A DNA stretch of 64,000 nucleotides from Alcanivorax sp. 24 (GTDB lineage: Bacteria > Pseudomonadota > Gammaproteobacteria > Pseudomonadales > Alcanivoracaceae), in contig NZ_SNUA01000001.1 of NCBI RefSeq assembly GCF_004360225.1, positions 124,001 to 188,000 on the forward strand, in the 5' to 3' direction. Made by a program: the position numbers and the translations under genes. Positions 1 through 8,457 of the stretch are shown here, piece by piece. Numbering within the stretch: position 1 is the stretch's first letter; every line of letters starts with the position of its first letter. A model generated the notes under the pieces. That model saw nothing but the letters and a program-made list of their open reading frames with translations. It did no database searches and had not been told where the DNA came from.

Positions 1-180
1 GGCGCGCCCAAGTTCGGTGATGCGGGTCAGTGGGCCAGCCATATCGAAAAGGGCATGGACACCCTGGTCAAGCACGCTTTCGAAGGCTTCAATGCCATGC
101 CGCCCAAAGGCATGTGCATGGATTGCTCCGAAGAGGAAATCCGCAACGCGGTGGAATACATCGTCGAGAACAGCCAGTAG
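1..180 (+). CDS. Cytochrome c5 (3' end only)
   Basis: The reading frame is open from the first base and ends at TAG 178-180, giving the last 59 residues of a small class I c-type cytochrome, a periplasmic electron carrier. It shows the conserved C-terminal block of cytochrome c5: GAPKFGD near the left edge, a central helix, then MPPKG with the probable axial methionine, and a CMDC pair followed by SEEEIRNAVEYI. The haem-binding CxxCH lies upstream of the window. Cytochrome c5 next to rep is a pseudomonad-type arrangement (known from family context). The identification is good although only a fragment is visible. Confidence 0.85.
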   Translation, partial: GAPKFGDAGQWASHIEKGMDTLVKHAFEGFNAMPPKGMCMDCSEEEIRNAVEYIVENSQ

Positions 181-196
181 TTTCGGCGGATACGCC

Positions 197-266
197 ATTC
201 GCTGCCAAGGCAGCTCCCACAGCGGCTTCGTAGCAGAGCCTGTGGGACGCTGGCTTGCCAGCGAAT
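197..266. repeat. REPIN-like inverted pair of REP palindromes
   Basis: The outer ends are ATTCGC (197) and GCGAAT (ending 266), and inside are CTCCCACAGCGGCTTCGTAGC and a CTGGCTTGCCAG hairpin. The same words recur at 5801-6493, 10416-10500, 15810-15987 and near 16790, so this belongs to a dispersed intergenic family. It lies in the convergent gap between the cytochrome c5 and rep genes, which otherwise holds no gene. Confidence 0.7.
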
Positions 267-362
267 GGGCCTTGGCGGCAAAGGATTCGCTTGCAGCGGC
301 TCGCCGCCCGGATAAAGGTCCAGCGGTTTCATGGCCCGGTTCGTGGGCTTTCCGGAACCCTC

Positions 363-2384
363 TTACTCCAGCAACGCCTTGAGATTGGCCAGGCTGGCTT
401 CGGCCATCTCACTGTCCCGTTCTTCGTTGCGCGGTGCGCCTTCCCCGATATATTCCAGATCATCCTGAGGCAACTCGTCGATGAATCGGCTCGGGGTGGT
501 GTCCACTTTCTCACCGTACTGCTTACGGGTGCGCGCCTGAGTCAGAGTGAGTGTTTCCCGCGCCCGGGTGATGCCCACGTACATCAGACGGCGCTCCTCG
601 ACGATATTATCGTCCTCGATGCTGGCGCGGTGAGGGAGCAGCTCTTCCTCCACCCCCATCATGTAGACGTGGGGAAATTCCAGCCCTTTCGAAGCATGCA
701 GGGTCATAAGCTGGACCCGGTCGGAGTCGTCCTCCTCGTCCTGCTGCTCCAGCATGTCCATCAGCACCAGCTTGCCGATCACCGCCTCCAGATCGCTGGA
801 GCCGTCGTCCTCTTCTTCCTGTTTTTCCAGCATGCGTTCGATGTTGCGAACCAACTGCCAGACGTTCTCGATGCGTTTCTCGCCAATACGGGGGCTGGAC
901 GCGTTCTGCATGACCCAGCCTTCGTAGTCCATTTCAGTGATCAGTTCCTTCACCGCCTGCAGGCTATTGTGCCGGAAGCAATGTTCACGCTTGCCATCGA
1001 GCCACTGTTTGAACTCCCGCAGTTTCTCCGCCGCCTTCGGTGGCATGGCCTCGCTCAGACCAAGGTCGCCGCAGACGTGATACAGGCCCTGATCGCGCCG
1101 GCCCGCCCAGGCCGCCAGCTTTTCCAGGGTGGCCGGGCCCACTTCCCGGCGGGGCGTATTGATGATGCGCAAAAAGGCGTTGTCGTCGTCCGGATTCACC
1201 AGCAAGCGCAGATAGCACATCAGATCCTTGATCTCGCTGCGCGAGAAGAAACTGGTGCCGCCGGAGACCTTGTAGGGAATCGACAGCGATTGCAGCTTCA
1301 TTTCCAGGATGCGGGACTGGAAGTTGCCGCGATAGAGAATGGCGAAGTCCTTCCAGTGCAGCCCCCGCTGCAGCCGGCGGTGAAACAGATCGCCGGCGAT
1401 CCAATCGGTTTCCCCGTCCTCGTCGCGCAGCGCCGCCACCCGTATCGGTTCGCCGTAGCCGTAGTCCGACCACAGGCTCTTCTCGAACACATGGGGATTG
1501 TTGGCGATCGCCGTGTTGGCGGCCTTGAGGATGCGGCCGGTGGAGCGGTAATTCTGTTCCAGCTTCACCACTTTCAGGGCCGGCCAGTCCTGCTGCAACT
1601 GATCCAGGTTTTCCGGGCGGGCGCCGCGCCAGGCGTAGATTGACTGGTCGTCATCGCCGACCACGGTGAAGCGGCCTTCCGGCAGGGTCAGCATGCGCAC
1701 CAGCTCGTACTGGGCGCCGTTGGTGTCCTGATATTCGTCCACCAGCAGGTATTGCAGGCGATGACGCCACTTCTCCAGAATCCGTGGCTGTTCGCGGAAC
1801 AGCTGCACCGGCATCATGATCAGGTCATCGAAATCCACCGCGTTGCAGGCGCGCAGCATGCGGTTGTAGCCGCTGTAGGCCATGGCCGCGCGTACTTCTT
1901 CCTCGGTCTGGGCCTGGCTCACCGCCTCCTCGGGGGAGACCAGCTCGTTTTTCCAGTCCGAGAGACACTTATGCACCGCCTCCACCGCGTTCAGGTCCCG
2001 CTCGGATTCCCCTTGAAGCAGGATCTCCTTGAGAATTTCACGGCTGTCGGTCTGATCAAGAATGGAAAAACCGGAGCGCAGGCCGCAGGCCTTCAACTCG
2101 CTCTTGAGAATGCGCAGGCCCAGGTTGTGGAAGGTGGAGACAATCAGCCCCCGGCTCTGACCGCCCTGGACCAGGTTTTGTACCCGCTCCTTCATTTCCC
2201 GCGCCGCTTTGTTGGTGAAGGTCACCGCGGCGATGCGCCGGGCCGGCACGCCCCGTTCCTGGATCAGCCAGGCGATCTTGCGGGTGATCACGCTGGTCTT
2301 GCCGGACCCCGCCCCGGCCAGCACCAGCAGTGGGCCGTCGGCGTAAAGGACCGCTTCCCGTTGGCGAGGGTTCAACGAGGTCAT
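363..2384 (-). CDS. rep: ATP-dependent DNA helicase Rep
   Basis: 673-residue superfamily 1A helicase of the UvrD/Rep group, the usual length for Rep. The N terminus LNPRQREAV (Q motif) is followed by Walker A GAGSGKT, then AAVTFTNKAAREMKERV (Ia), VDEYQDTN (II), VVGDDDQSIYAWRGA (III), QNYRSTGRIL (IV), VQLMTLHASKGLEF (V) and MYVGITRARETL (VI). Rep moves 3' to 5' on single-stranded DNA and helps replication forks past bound proteins (known for the family). The sequence follows Rep rather than UvrD at the N terminus and in the ISNWKN-type region. A TATGAT -10-like box lies on the minus strand about 30 bases upstream, and TGGAG precedes the ATG. Confidence 0.95.
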   Translation of the reverse strand: MTSLNPRQREAVLYADGPLLVLAGAGSGKTSVITRKIAWLIQERGVPARRIAAVTFTNKAAREMKERVQNLVQGGQSRGLIVSTFHNLGLRILKSELKACGLRSGFSILDQTDSREILKEILLQGESERDLNAVEAVHKCLSDWKNELVSPEEAVSQAQTEEEVRAAMAYSGYNRMLRACNAVDFDDLIMMPVQLFREQPRILEKWRHRLQYLLVDEYQDTNGAQYELVRMLTLPEGRFTVVGDDDQSIYAWRGARPENLDQLQQDWPALKVVKLEQNYRSTGRILKAANTAIANNPHVFEKSLWSDYGYGEPIRVAALRDEDGETDWIAGDLFHRRLQRGLHWKDFAILYRGNFQSRILEMKLQSLSIPYKVSGGTSFFSRSEIKDLMCYLRLLVNPDDDNAFLRIINTPRREVGPATLEKLAAWAGRRDQGLYHVCGDLGLSEAMPPKAAEKLREFKQWLDGKREHCFRHNSLQAVKELITEMDYEGWVMQNASSPRIGEKRIENVWQLVRNIERMLEKQEEEDDGSSDLEAVIGKLVLMDMLEQQDEEDDSDRVQLMTLHASKGLEFPHVYMMGVEEELLPHRASIEDDNIVEERRLMYVGITRARETLTLTQARTRKQYGEKVDTTPSRFIDELPQDDLEYIGEGAPRNEERDSEMAEASLANLKALLE

Positions 2385-2413
2385 GATGGCTCCAGGGGTA
2401 AACGAAGGCGCGT

Positions 2414-2419
2414 ATCATA
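2414..2419 (-). promoter_or_regulatory. Putative -10 box of rep
   Basis: On the minus strand this reads TATGAT, placed about 30 bases upstream of the rep start, with a TGGAG ribosome-binding site in between. No clear -35 hexamer was seen, so the call rests on the -10 match and position only. Confidence 0.35.
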
Positions 2420-2552
2420 GCAGCCACGGCGGTGCGCATACACGCTAACCCCGGAGTCCGATCACCAGCGGCAAATAGTGTGCCGGCGTGTTTACCACTG
2501 CCTTTCCGAGCAATCAGGCCTTGCCGTTCCAGACCGGCCCGGCAAGCATGGC

Positions 2553-2600
2553 GTGCCAGCGTGCCAGCGTGCCAGCGTGCCAGCGTGCCAGCGTGCCAGC
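2553..2600. repeat. Octanucleotide tandem repeat, six perfect GTGCCAGC units
   Basis: Six uninterrupted copies of GTGCCAGC run from 2553 to 2600. They stop ten bases before a TATACT box (2611-2616) that precedes the rsuA start. Perfect short tandem repeats are prone to copy-number change by slipped-strand mispairing. A related GCGTGCCAGCGTG word occurs near 10,335 beside other repeats, so the unit also exists outside this array. Confidence 0.9.
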
Positions 2601-2610
2601 AGGTCGCTGC

Positions 2611-2616
2611 TATACT
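2611..2616 (+). promoter_or_regulatory. Putative -10 box of rsuA, possibly giving a leaderless mRNA
   Basis: TATACT at 2611-2616 lies only six bases before the ATG of rsuA at 2623, so transcription would begin at or next to the start codon. There is no Shine-Dalgarno sequence at normal spacing (the only AGG is about 20 bases away). The -35 region would fall inside the octamer repeat. Confidence 0.4.
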
Positions 2617-2622
2617 ACCGCC

Positions 2623-3336
2623 ATGCGTCTCGACTATTTCGTTGCCCACGCCACCGGGCTCACCCGTAAACAGGTCAAAACCCTGATTCGCTCCGGCGCC
2701 ATCCAGGTATTCGATGGTGCCGGCGGTGCGGTGCCCGTCAAACCGGACCGGCGTCTGGAAACGGATATGCGGGTGGTCTGGGAGGGGCGGCCGCTGAGAC
2801 TGGAAGGGCATCGATATTTGATGCTGCACAAACCAATGGGCGTGGTGTGTTCCACCGAGGATCCGGGCCATCGCACCGTGTTGGATCTGCTGCCCGGTGA
2901 TCAGCGTGCCGGCCTGCATGCCGCCGGTCGGTTGGATCTGGACACCACCGGACTGGTATTGCTCACCAGTGATGGCCAATGGTCCCATCGCATCACCTCG
3001 CCGCAACACCATTGCGCCAAGCGCTATCGGGTCACCACCGCCGAGCCGGTGACCCGCGCCCAGGTTGATGCCCTGTCGGCGGGCGTGGTGTTGCGTGACG
3101 ATTCCCGCCCCACCCGGGAGGCGCAAGTGGAAGTGGTGGCGCCTTTGTGTCTGCGCCTGACCATCAGCGAGGGGCGTTATCACCAGGTCAAACGGATGCT
3201 GGCGGCGGTGGGCAACCGGGTGGTGGCACTGCATCGGGAAGCGGTCGGGGATGTGGTATTGGACCCGGCGCTGACGCCGGGAGAATGGCGCCCGCTCACC
3301 GACGCGGAACGGCATCGGCTGGGCCCCCCGGACTGA
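2623..3336 (+). CDS. rsuA: 16S rRNA pseudouridine(516) synthase
   Basis: 237 residues, matching RsuA, which converts U516 of 16S rRNA to pseudouridine. An N-terminal S4-type RNA-binding segment (MRLDYFVAHATGLTRKQVK, then a VVWEGRPL strand) is followed by the synthase core with the catalytic motif HAAGRLDLDTTGLVLLT; the aspartate after GRLD is the family's catalytic residue. The C-terminal EGRYHQVKRMLAAVGNRVVALHREAVG block is typical of the RsuA/RluB/E/F family. The frame is open further upstream to 2488, but that part is the octamer repeat read as protein, so the ATG at 2623 was chosen. It is divergent from rep. Confidence 0.93.
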   Translation: MRLDYFVAHATGLTRKQVKTLIRSGAIQVFDGAGGAVPVKPDRRLETDMRVVWEGRPLRLEGHRYLMLHKPMGVVCSTEDPGHRTVLDLLPGDQRAGLHAAGRLDLDTTGLVLLTSDGQWSHRITSPQHHCAKRYRVTTAEPVTRAQVDALSAGVVLRDDSRPTREAQVEVVAPLCLRLTISEGRYHQVKRMLAAVGNRVVALHREAVGDVVLDPALTPGEWRPLTDAERHRLGPPD

Positions 3337-3510
3337 CCACGCTGTCGCCCGGGTTCGTCGGATCGGGCGAGGAGGGTGGGCCGTGGCTGGCCCCGGTTTG
3401 GGTTCTCCGCAAGAACAGTGCATAGTGCTGGAGGTCCGGATTATGGTTGCCGTCAATGGGATGCTCTGGACAGTCACTTGTCATTTTCGGACAGCAATGA
3501 GCGCAGGTGT

Positions 3511-4557
3511 ATGCTTGAGGCCATGAACAGGACGCCACACAACGACCCCGCACTGGCCAGTGATCGTTCGCCGATCCCGGTCAACTATGTGCGCAATCTG
3601 GTGGAACTGGCCCGCGAAGCCGGGCTCGACCCGTCCCGTCTGCTGGCGCACGCCGGTTTGTCGGAACCTCAAGTGTACAGCGCCGAGCCGGCGTTGAGAT
3701 TCGATCAGTTCCGTCGTGTCATGGCCAGCGCCAGGGCGTTGTCCGGTGATCCCGCCATCGCCCTGAGTCTGGGGCAGCAACTCACCGTTACCGCCCATGG
3801 CCTGTTGGGCTACGCCGCCATCAGCAGCCGTGATCTGGGGGAAGCGCTGCAATTACTGGAACGCTATTTCCGTACCCGCACCCGCCTGTGTCTGCCGCGG
3901 TTGGACGTGGAGCAGCAGTGGGTGCGTTTTGCCCTGATGGAAAGTTACGACCTGGGTGAGATCCGCCGTCCCTATCTGGAGGTGGTGACCGCCGCGTTGG
4001 TGGCCGGGCTGCGCTATTTGCTCGGCGACCGTTTCCAGGGCGCGGTGCTGACCTTGCCCTACGCCTCACCGGACTACGCCGGGCGGTACCAGGAACTGCT
4101 GGGCATGACCGTCCGTTTCGGCGCCGATACCGCGGCGCTCAGCTTTCCGGCGACGCTGCTGAGGGAGGCGCTGCCGATGGCGGATGCCTCCTCCCGGCAA
4201 ATGGCCGCCCAGCGATGCGAGGAGGAACTGCAACGGCTGGAAGCGGATCAGGACTGGGCTTCGCGGGTGCGCGCCCGTTTGATGCAGGCGGAAGGCGCCT
4301 TGCCGAGCCTGGAGCAGCTGGCCACCGGTTTCCACCTGACCTCACGCACTCTGCGTCGCTATCTTGCGGCGCTGGGCGTGAGCTATCGCTATCTGCTGGA
4401 AGAAGTGCGAATGGCCCGCGCGGTACGTTATCTCCAGGCCAATCTCACCGTGCAGCAGGTGGCGCAGAAGCTGGGCTATGCCGAACCCAGCAACTTCACC
4501 CGGGCTTTCCGCCGCTGGACCGGCCGTCCGCCCAGCGACTATCTGGGCAATCTGTAA
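3511..4557 (+). CDS. AraC-family transcriptional regulator with Arabinose_bd-type sensor domain
   Basis: About 348 residues from the ATG at 3511; an ATG at 3523 is as well placed behind GAGG. The N-terminal about 220 residues look like the helical sensor domain of the OruR/ArgR-like AraC subfamily (VNYVRNLVELAREAGLDPSRLL...). The last about 90 residues hold two helix-turn-helix motifs: LEQLATGFHLTSRTLRRYL, and VQQVAQKLGYAEPSNFTRAFRRWTGRPPSDYL, which is the AraC signature. It is a DNA-binding regulator with an unknown effector. The next gene on the same strand is a short-chain dehydrogenase, a plausible but unproven target. Confidence 0.85.
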   Translation: MLEAMNRTPHNDPALASDRSPIPVNYVRNLVELAREAGLDPSRLLAHAGLSEPQVYSAEPALRFDQFRRVMASARALSGDPAIALSLGQQLTVTAHGLLGYAAISSRDLGEALQLLERYFRTRTRLCLPRLDVEQQWVRFALMESYDLGEIRRPYLEVVTAALVAGLRYLLGDRFQGAVLTLPYASPDYAGRYQELLGMTVRFGADTAALSFPATLLREALPMADASSRQMAAQRCEEELQRLEADQDWASRVRARLMQAEGALPSLEQLATGFHLTSRTLRRYLAALGVSYRYLLEEVRMARAVRYLQANLTVQQVAQKLGYAEPSNFTRAFRRWTGRPPSDYLGNL

Positions 4558-4741
4558 GCGTCCGTCCGCACCTTCGCTCTCATTCCAACCAAGATGTAAC
4601 AGACCGCGACAGACTTCACTCCAGGCACTGGAAACCGGCACAATCAATGCCCTCTTTCGGGCCCTTACTCTATCCTCCGCGATCGGGTTCCCGTGGTCCA
4701 TTTTTTCTTGTTTTCTTTATAGACAGGTTTGGGAGACAGCC

Positions 4742-5488
4742 ATGTTCGATATTACCAACAAACGCATTCTTATCACCGGCGCTTCCAGCGGTTTTGGCGC
4801 CCGTTTCGCGGAAGTGCTGGCCGAGCATGGTGCCGATCTGGTACTGGCGGCACGCAGGGTGGACAAACTCGAGGCCACCGCGGAAAAAGTCCGCGCCCTG
4901 GGGCGTGACGCACGGGTGGTGGCAATGGACGTGTCCGATCACGCCAATGTGGAGCGGGCTTTCGAGAATATGCCGGCTCTGGATGTGGTGGTGAACAACG
5001 CCGGAATCACCCGGGAAGGCGCCACCGACACCCTGTCCGAGGAAGACTGGAACGCGGTGGTGGACACCAACCTCAATGGTGTCTGGGCGGTGAGCAAATT
5101 CGCCATCCAGCAATGGCGCCGGGATGAGCGCCCGGGGAACATCATCAATATCGCCTCCATCCTTGGCCTGCGAGTGGGCGCCATGCTGTCCCCGTACACC
5201 GTGGCCAAGGCCGGCGTGGTGCAACTGACCAAGTCCATCGCTCTGGATTACGCCCGCTACAACATTCGTTGCAACGCCATTTGCCCCGGCTACATTGAAA
5301 CCGACATCAACCGGGACTTTTTCCAGGGCCCCCATGGCGGCAAGCTGATCAAGCGCATCCCCTACCATCGGCTGGGTCAGATCGACGAACTGGTCGGCCC
5401 GTTGCTACTGCTGGCCTCCGACGCGTCTTCCTACATGAGCGGCGCGGCGATTCCGGTGGATGGCGGCCACCTTTGTAATACGCTTTAA
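4742..5488 (+). CDS. Short-chain dehydrogenase/reductase (SDR)
   Basis: 248-residue classical SDR. The nucleotide-binding TGASSGFG motif is at about residues 12-19, NNAG is present at about 86-89, and the catalytic set is S (NIASI), Y and K (YTVAKAG). The C terminus PVDGGHL is typical of FabG-like enzymes. It should oxidise or reduce a hydroxyl/keto group using NAD(P)(H); the substrate cannot be read from the sequence. A good ribosome-binding site (GGGAGA) precedes the ATG. The preceding AraC regulator is co-oriented and separated by 184 bases that hold no other gene. Confidence 0.87.
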   Translation: MFDITNKRILITGASSGFGARFAEVLAEHGADLVLAARRVDKLEATAEKVRALGRDARVVAMDVSDHANVERAFENMPALDVVVNNAGITREGATDTLSEEDWNAVVDTNLNGVWAVSKFAIQQWRRDERPGNIINIASILGLRVGAMLSPYTVAKAGVVQLTKSIALDYARYNIRCNAICPGYIETDINRDFFQGPHGGKLIKRIPYHRLGQIDELVGPLLLLASDASSYMSGAAIPVDGGHLCNTL

Positions 5489-5561
5489 ACAGAGGGGTGA
5501 CGCTGGACGCCAGATGCCGGACGCTAAAGTCAAAACCCGGGGCTGAGGGCATTGCGGAAAT

Positions 5562-5709
5562 AAAAAATTGCCGGGAGCAATTTTTAACGTTGCTGCGCGA
5601 CGGCCCGCAGGGTGACCGCCATGGACGGCGGTCATAAAAAATTGCCGGGAGCAATTTTTAACGTTGCTCGGCGACGGCCCGAAGGGTGACCGCCATGGAC
5701 GGCGGTCAT
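5562..5709. repeat. Two tandem copies of a 74-bp unit with two hairpins
   Basis: Copies at 5562-5635 and 5636-5709 are nearly identical. Each unit contains AAAAATTGC-CGGGA-GCAATTTTT (a 9-bp stem flanked by A and T runs, terminator-like on both strands) and TGACCGCC-ATGGAC-GGCGGTCA (8-bp stem). A third diverged copy is at 10006-10080, with fragments at 10081-10105 and 10356-10400. It lies downstream of the SDR gene, so it may also end transcription there. Confidence 0.85.
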
Positions 5710-5800
5710 AAAAAAGGTTCCTCGCGGTTTAGCGGGAAGGGTCGCTCTGGCGGGGGCTCCCGTATTACCCGGTTACCTCGAAGACCTCCCTTCAGAGGGG

Positions 5801-6493
5801 GCTACAGCGCCGCTGTGGGAAGCTTGCTGGCAAGCGAATCGCCAACGGCTCAGGGCATTCGCGGCCAAGCGGAGCGCCGCCCGGGCCGCTTCCCACAGCG
5901 GCTTCGTGGCAGATCCGTGGGAGACCAGCATGCTGGCGAATTCCGGCCCTTTGGTGTTGGGATATTCGCTTGCCAGCAAGCTTCCCACAGCGGCTTCGTG
6001 GCAGATCCGTGGGAGACCAGCATGCTGGCGAATTCCGGCCCTTTGGTGTTGGGATATTCGCTTGCCAGCAAGCTTCCCACAGCGGCTTCGTGGCAGATCC
6101 GTGGGAGACCAGCATGCTGGCGAATTCCGGCCCTTTGGTGTTGGGATATTCGCTTGCCAGCAAGCTTCCCACAGCGGCTTCGTGGCAGATCCGTGGGAGA
6201 CCAGCATGCTGGCGAATTCCGGCCCTTTGGTGTTGGGATATTCGCTTGCCAGCAAGCTTCCCACAGCGGCTTCGTGGCAGATCCGTGGGAGACCAGCATG
6301 CTGGCGAATTCCGGCCCTTTGGTGTTGGGATATTCGCTTGCCAGCAAACTTCCCACAGCGGCTTCGTGGCAGATCCGTGGGAGACCAGCATGCTGGCGAA
6401 TTCCGGCCCTCTGGTGTTGGGATATTCGCTTGCCGGCAAGCTTCCCACAGCGGCTTCGTGGCGGATCCGTGGGAGCCCAGCTTGCTGGCGAAT
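5801..6493. repeat. REPIN array: one outer REP pair plus seven copies of a 92-bp unit
   Basis: The word CTTCCCACAGCGGCTTCGTG recurs at 5889, 5981, 6073, 6165, 6257, 6349 and 6441, exactly 92 bases apart; the seventh copy is incomplete and slightly diverged. Each unit pairs a GCTTGCCAGCAAGC-type hairpin with an inverted partner (CAGCATGCTGGCGAA), the layout of a REPIN. The array is preceded by an inverted REP pair (5801-5890). Open frames on both strands across the array are made of the repeat and are not genes. The remaining space to 6664 holds nothing else recognisable. Confidence 0.9.
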
Positions 6494-6664
6494 AGAGCGG
6501 CTTGGTAGCCCCTTCCGGTTACAGACCCGTGCCCATGATTGAAGCGCCGTGGCCCGCTAAACCGCGATGAACCTAAAAGAAGGCGTTTTAGTGCTTGCCA
6601 GGGCGTTGGGTCTGGTTTTGCATTATCGGCGTCCGGCCCGCCTTTAAACATCCGCGATGTCCCG

Positions 6665-7456
6665 TTATCCCCGCCCGGCCTGCCGCCGGTATTGCTCCGG
6701 CGTGGTGCCGGCCAGGCGCCGGAACATGGCGATGAAGGCGGACGGGTTGCTGTAGCCCAGGTCATAGGCGATGGCATGGACGCTGTGTTCTTCCTCCAGC
6801 GCTTCCAGTGCCAGCAGGTAACGCAGCCGCTGGCGCCATTCCCCCAGTGGCATACCCAATTCCCGGTGGCACAGGCGAGCCAGGGTGCGTTCAGTCATGT
6901 TGGCCCGCCGTGCCCATTGCACCTGAGTGCGGTTGTCCGCCGGGTTTTCCCGCAGGGCTTCCAGGACACCACTGAGCACCGGGTGATCAGTGTAAGGCAG
7001 GAAGTACGGGACGCCTTGAGCACTGAGACTGAGCTGATCCAGCATCACCCGCGCCAGCCGCCGGTCGCTCTCGTGCTCCGGTTCGTGCACGCCGCGCCGG
7101 GCGAAGTCCACCAGAATGGCCTTGAGGATGTCGGTGATCGCCACCGTGCAGGCCTGGGTCGGCAGATCCTCGCACAGCGTCGAGTCGATATACACCGAGC
7201 GGTAGATCACGGCATTCGGGTTGTAACTGCCATGGGCCGCGCCGGGCGGAATCCATACGGCATACTGAGGCGGTGACAAAAACCGCTTTCCCTCCACCCG
7301 CAAATGCATGATGCCCTGAGTGGTGTAGTTGAGCTGGCCCCAATCATGGTGGTGTTCCAGCGACTCACTGCCGGCCGGAAACTCGTCGTAACGGAAGTAC
7401 ACCGGCGACGGCAGCGCGGTGAAATCCGGCAATGGCAGGTAATGGGGGGCTGTCAT
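6665..7456 (-). CDS. AraC-family regulator with cupin sensor domain
   Basis: 263 residues. The N-terminal cupin domain carries EHHHDWGQLNY and a PPGAAHGSY histidine cluster, and the C-terminal AraC domain carries WARRANMTERTLARLCHRELGM and AIAYDLGYSNPSAFIAMFRRLAGTTPEQYR. The arrangement (cupin plus AraC, divergent from an exporter) resembles regulators such as NimR. The start codon is 92 bases from the divergent DMT exporter gene, and an inverted repeat sits between them, so it probably controls that exporter and itself. The ligand is unknown. Confidence 0.85.
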   Translation of the reverse strand: MTAPHYLPLPDFTALPSPVYFRYDEFPAGSESLEHHHDWGQLNYTTQGIMHLRVEGKRFLSPPQYAVWIPPGAAHGSYNPNAVIYRSVYIDSTLCEDLPTQACTVAITDILKAILVDFARRGVHEPEHESDRRLARVMLDQLSLSAQGVPYFLPYTDHPVLSGVLEALRENPADNRTQVQWARRANMTERTLARLCHRELGMPLGEWRQRLRYLLALEALEEEHSVHAIAYDLGYSNPSAFIAMFRRLAGTTPEQYRRQAGRG

Positions 7457-7476
7457 GTCCGAAATCCCCTGTGGGT

Positions 7477-7510
7477 TGTCTGAATGGAAGTATAAGACTT
7501 ATTTCAGACA
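7477..7510. promoter_or_regulatory. Inverted-repeat operator between the AraC and DMT exporter genes
   Basis: TGTCTGAA (7477-7484) and TTCAGACA (7503-7510) form a perfect 8-bp inverted repeat with an 18-base spacer that contains a TATAAG -10-like element. Its place in the divergent promoter makes it the best candidate binding site for the AraC protein. Confidence 0.55.
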
Positions 7511-7548
7511 GCGCCATAATGGCGCCTCGAGAAAGGGAGGCCCGTGGT

Positions 7549-8457
7549 ATGGCGTATCTGCTCCCGTTGGCGGCGGTACTAATCTGGTCCGGCAATAACG
7601 TGGTCAACAAGTTGGCGGTGGGGGTGCTGTTCCCCGCGGAAATAGGCTTTTATCGCTGGGTGCTGGCGGGGGCCTTGCTGACACCGCTGATGGCGCCGCG
7701 ATTGTGGCGATACCGTCATCAGGTGAAGCCGCTGATCCCCCGTATCATCGTGCTCGGTCTGCTGGGCATGGCGGTATACCAGACCCTGGCTTACTACGCC
7801 GCCACCATGACCAGCGCCACCAACATGGGCATCATCCTCTCGCTAATGCCGTTGATGGCATTGGGATTGTCCTCGGCCCTACTGGGTACGCCGCTGACCC
7901 TGGGGGCGTTGGTGGGCGCGGTGATCTCCCTGTGCGGCGTGGTGCTGGTGGTGTCTTCCGGCGACCTCGGCACTCTGGTCGCCCGTGGCATTAATCAGGG
8001 CGATGCGCTGATGGTCCTGGCGACGTTCGCTTACGCCGTTTACGGCGTGTTGCTGAAACGCTGGCAGCCGCCCTTGCCCGCCATGCTGCTGCTGTACCTG
8101 CAGGTGCTGGTGGCGCTGGTGGCCCTGTTCCCGCTGCTGCTGTTCTCTCCTCAACAGGGTGCCAGTGTCGAGGCGGTGCCGCTGGTGATCTACGCGGGCG
8201 TGCTGGCCTCCATGGTGGCGCCGCTGTTATGGATGCAGGGGATCGCCCGGCTCGATCCCAGCCGTATGAGCCTGTTCTTCAATTTGATGCCTTTGCTCAC
8301 CGCGCTGATCGCGTCCGTACTGTTGCGCGAACAACTGACCTGGGCGCACCTGATTGGTGGCGGGCTGACCCTGGCCGGGGTGATCCTGGCGGAAACCTGG
8401 CGGCGGCCATTGCGCCGCGCCGCCGGTGTCAGCCTTCCTGGTTCCGCCGATAGCTGA
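7549..8457 (+). CDS. DMT-superfamily (EamA) transporter
   Basis: About 302 residues, strongly hydrophobic, with the two EamA repeats of five helices each. The first starts at MAYLLPLAAVLIWSGNNVVNKLAVG, and the second at about residue 150 (GDALMVLATFAYAVYGVLLKRW), ending LIGGGLTLAGVILAETW. It is an inner-membrane exporter or importer of small metabolites; the substrate is unknown. The ATG at 7549 was chosen because AGGGAGG lies eight bases upstream. An earlier ATG at 7519 would add ten non-conserved residues. It is divergent from a cupin-AraC gene, and its 3' end overlaps comM by 29 bases in convergent orientation. Confidence 0.85.
   Translation: MAYLLPLAAVLIWSGNNVVNKLAVGVLFPAEIGFYRWVLAGALLTPLMAPRLWRYRHQVKPLIPRIIVLGLLGMAVYQTLAYYAATMTSATNMGIILSLMPLMALGLSSALLGTPLTLGALVGAVISLCGVVLVVSSGDLGTLVARGINQGDALMVLATFAYAVYGVLLKRWQPPLPAMLLLYLQVLVALVALFPLLLFSPQQGASVEAVPLVIYAGVLASMVAPLLWMQGIARLDPSRMSLFFNLMPLLTALIASVLLREQLTWAHLIGGGLTLAGVILAETWRRPLRRAAGVSLPGSADS

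Noticed and set aside
255-1643. 462-codon frame antisense to rep
   Set aside because: It lies on the opposite strand of a clearly conserved helicase gene and has no recognised domain; high GC content keeps the antisense frame open.
2488-2622. Upstream extension of the rsuA reading frame
   Set aside because: It would translate the octamer repeat and adds residues absent from RsuA; the ATG at 2623 starts the conserved N terminus.
5889-6493. Possible CRISPR array
   Set aside because: The 92-bp units are identical along their whole length, with no variable spacers, and no cas genes are nearby. The unit is a REP pair.
5686-6777. Several long open frames on both strands across the 92-bp repeat array
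   Set aside because: Because 92 is not a multiple of three, the frames cycle through the repeat and encode repeating peptides on both strands with no family features. They are products of a stop-free REPIN sequence.
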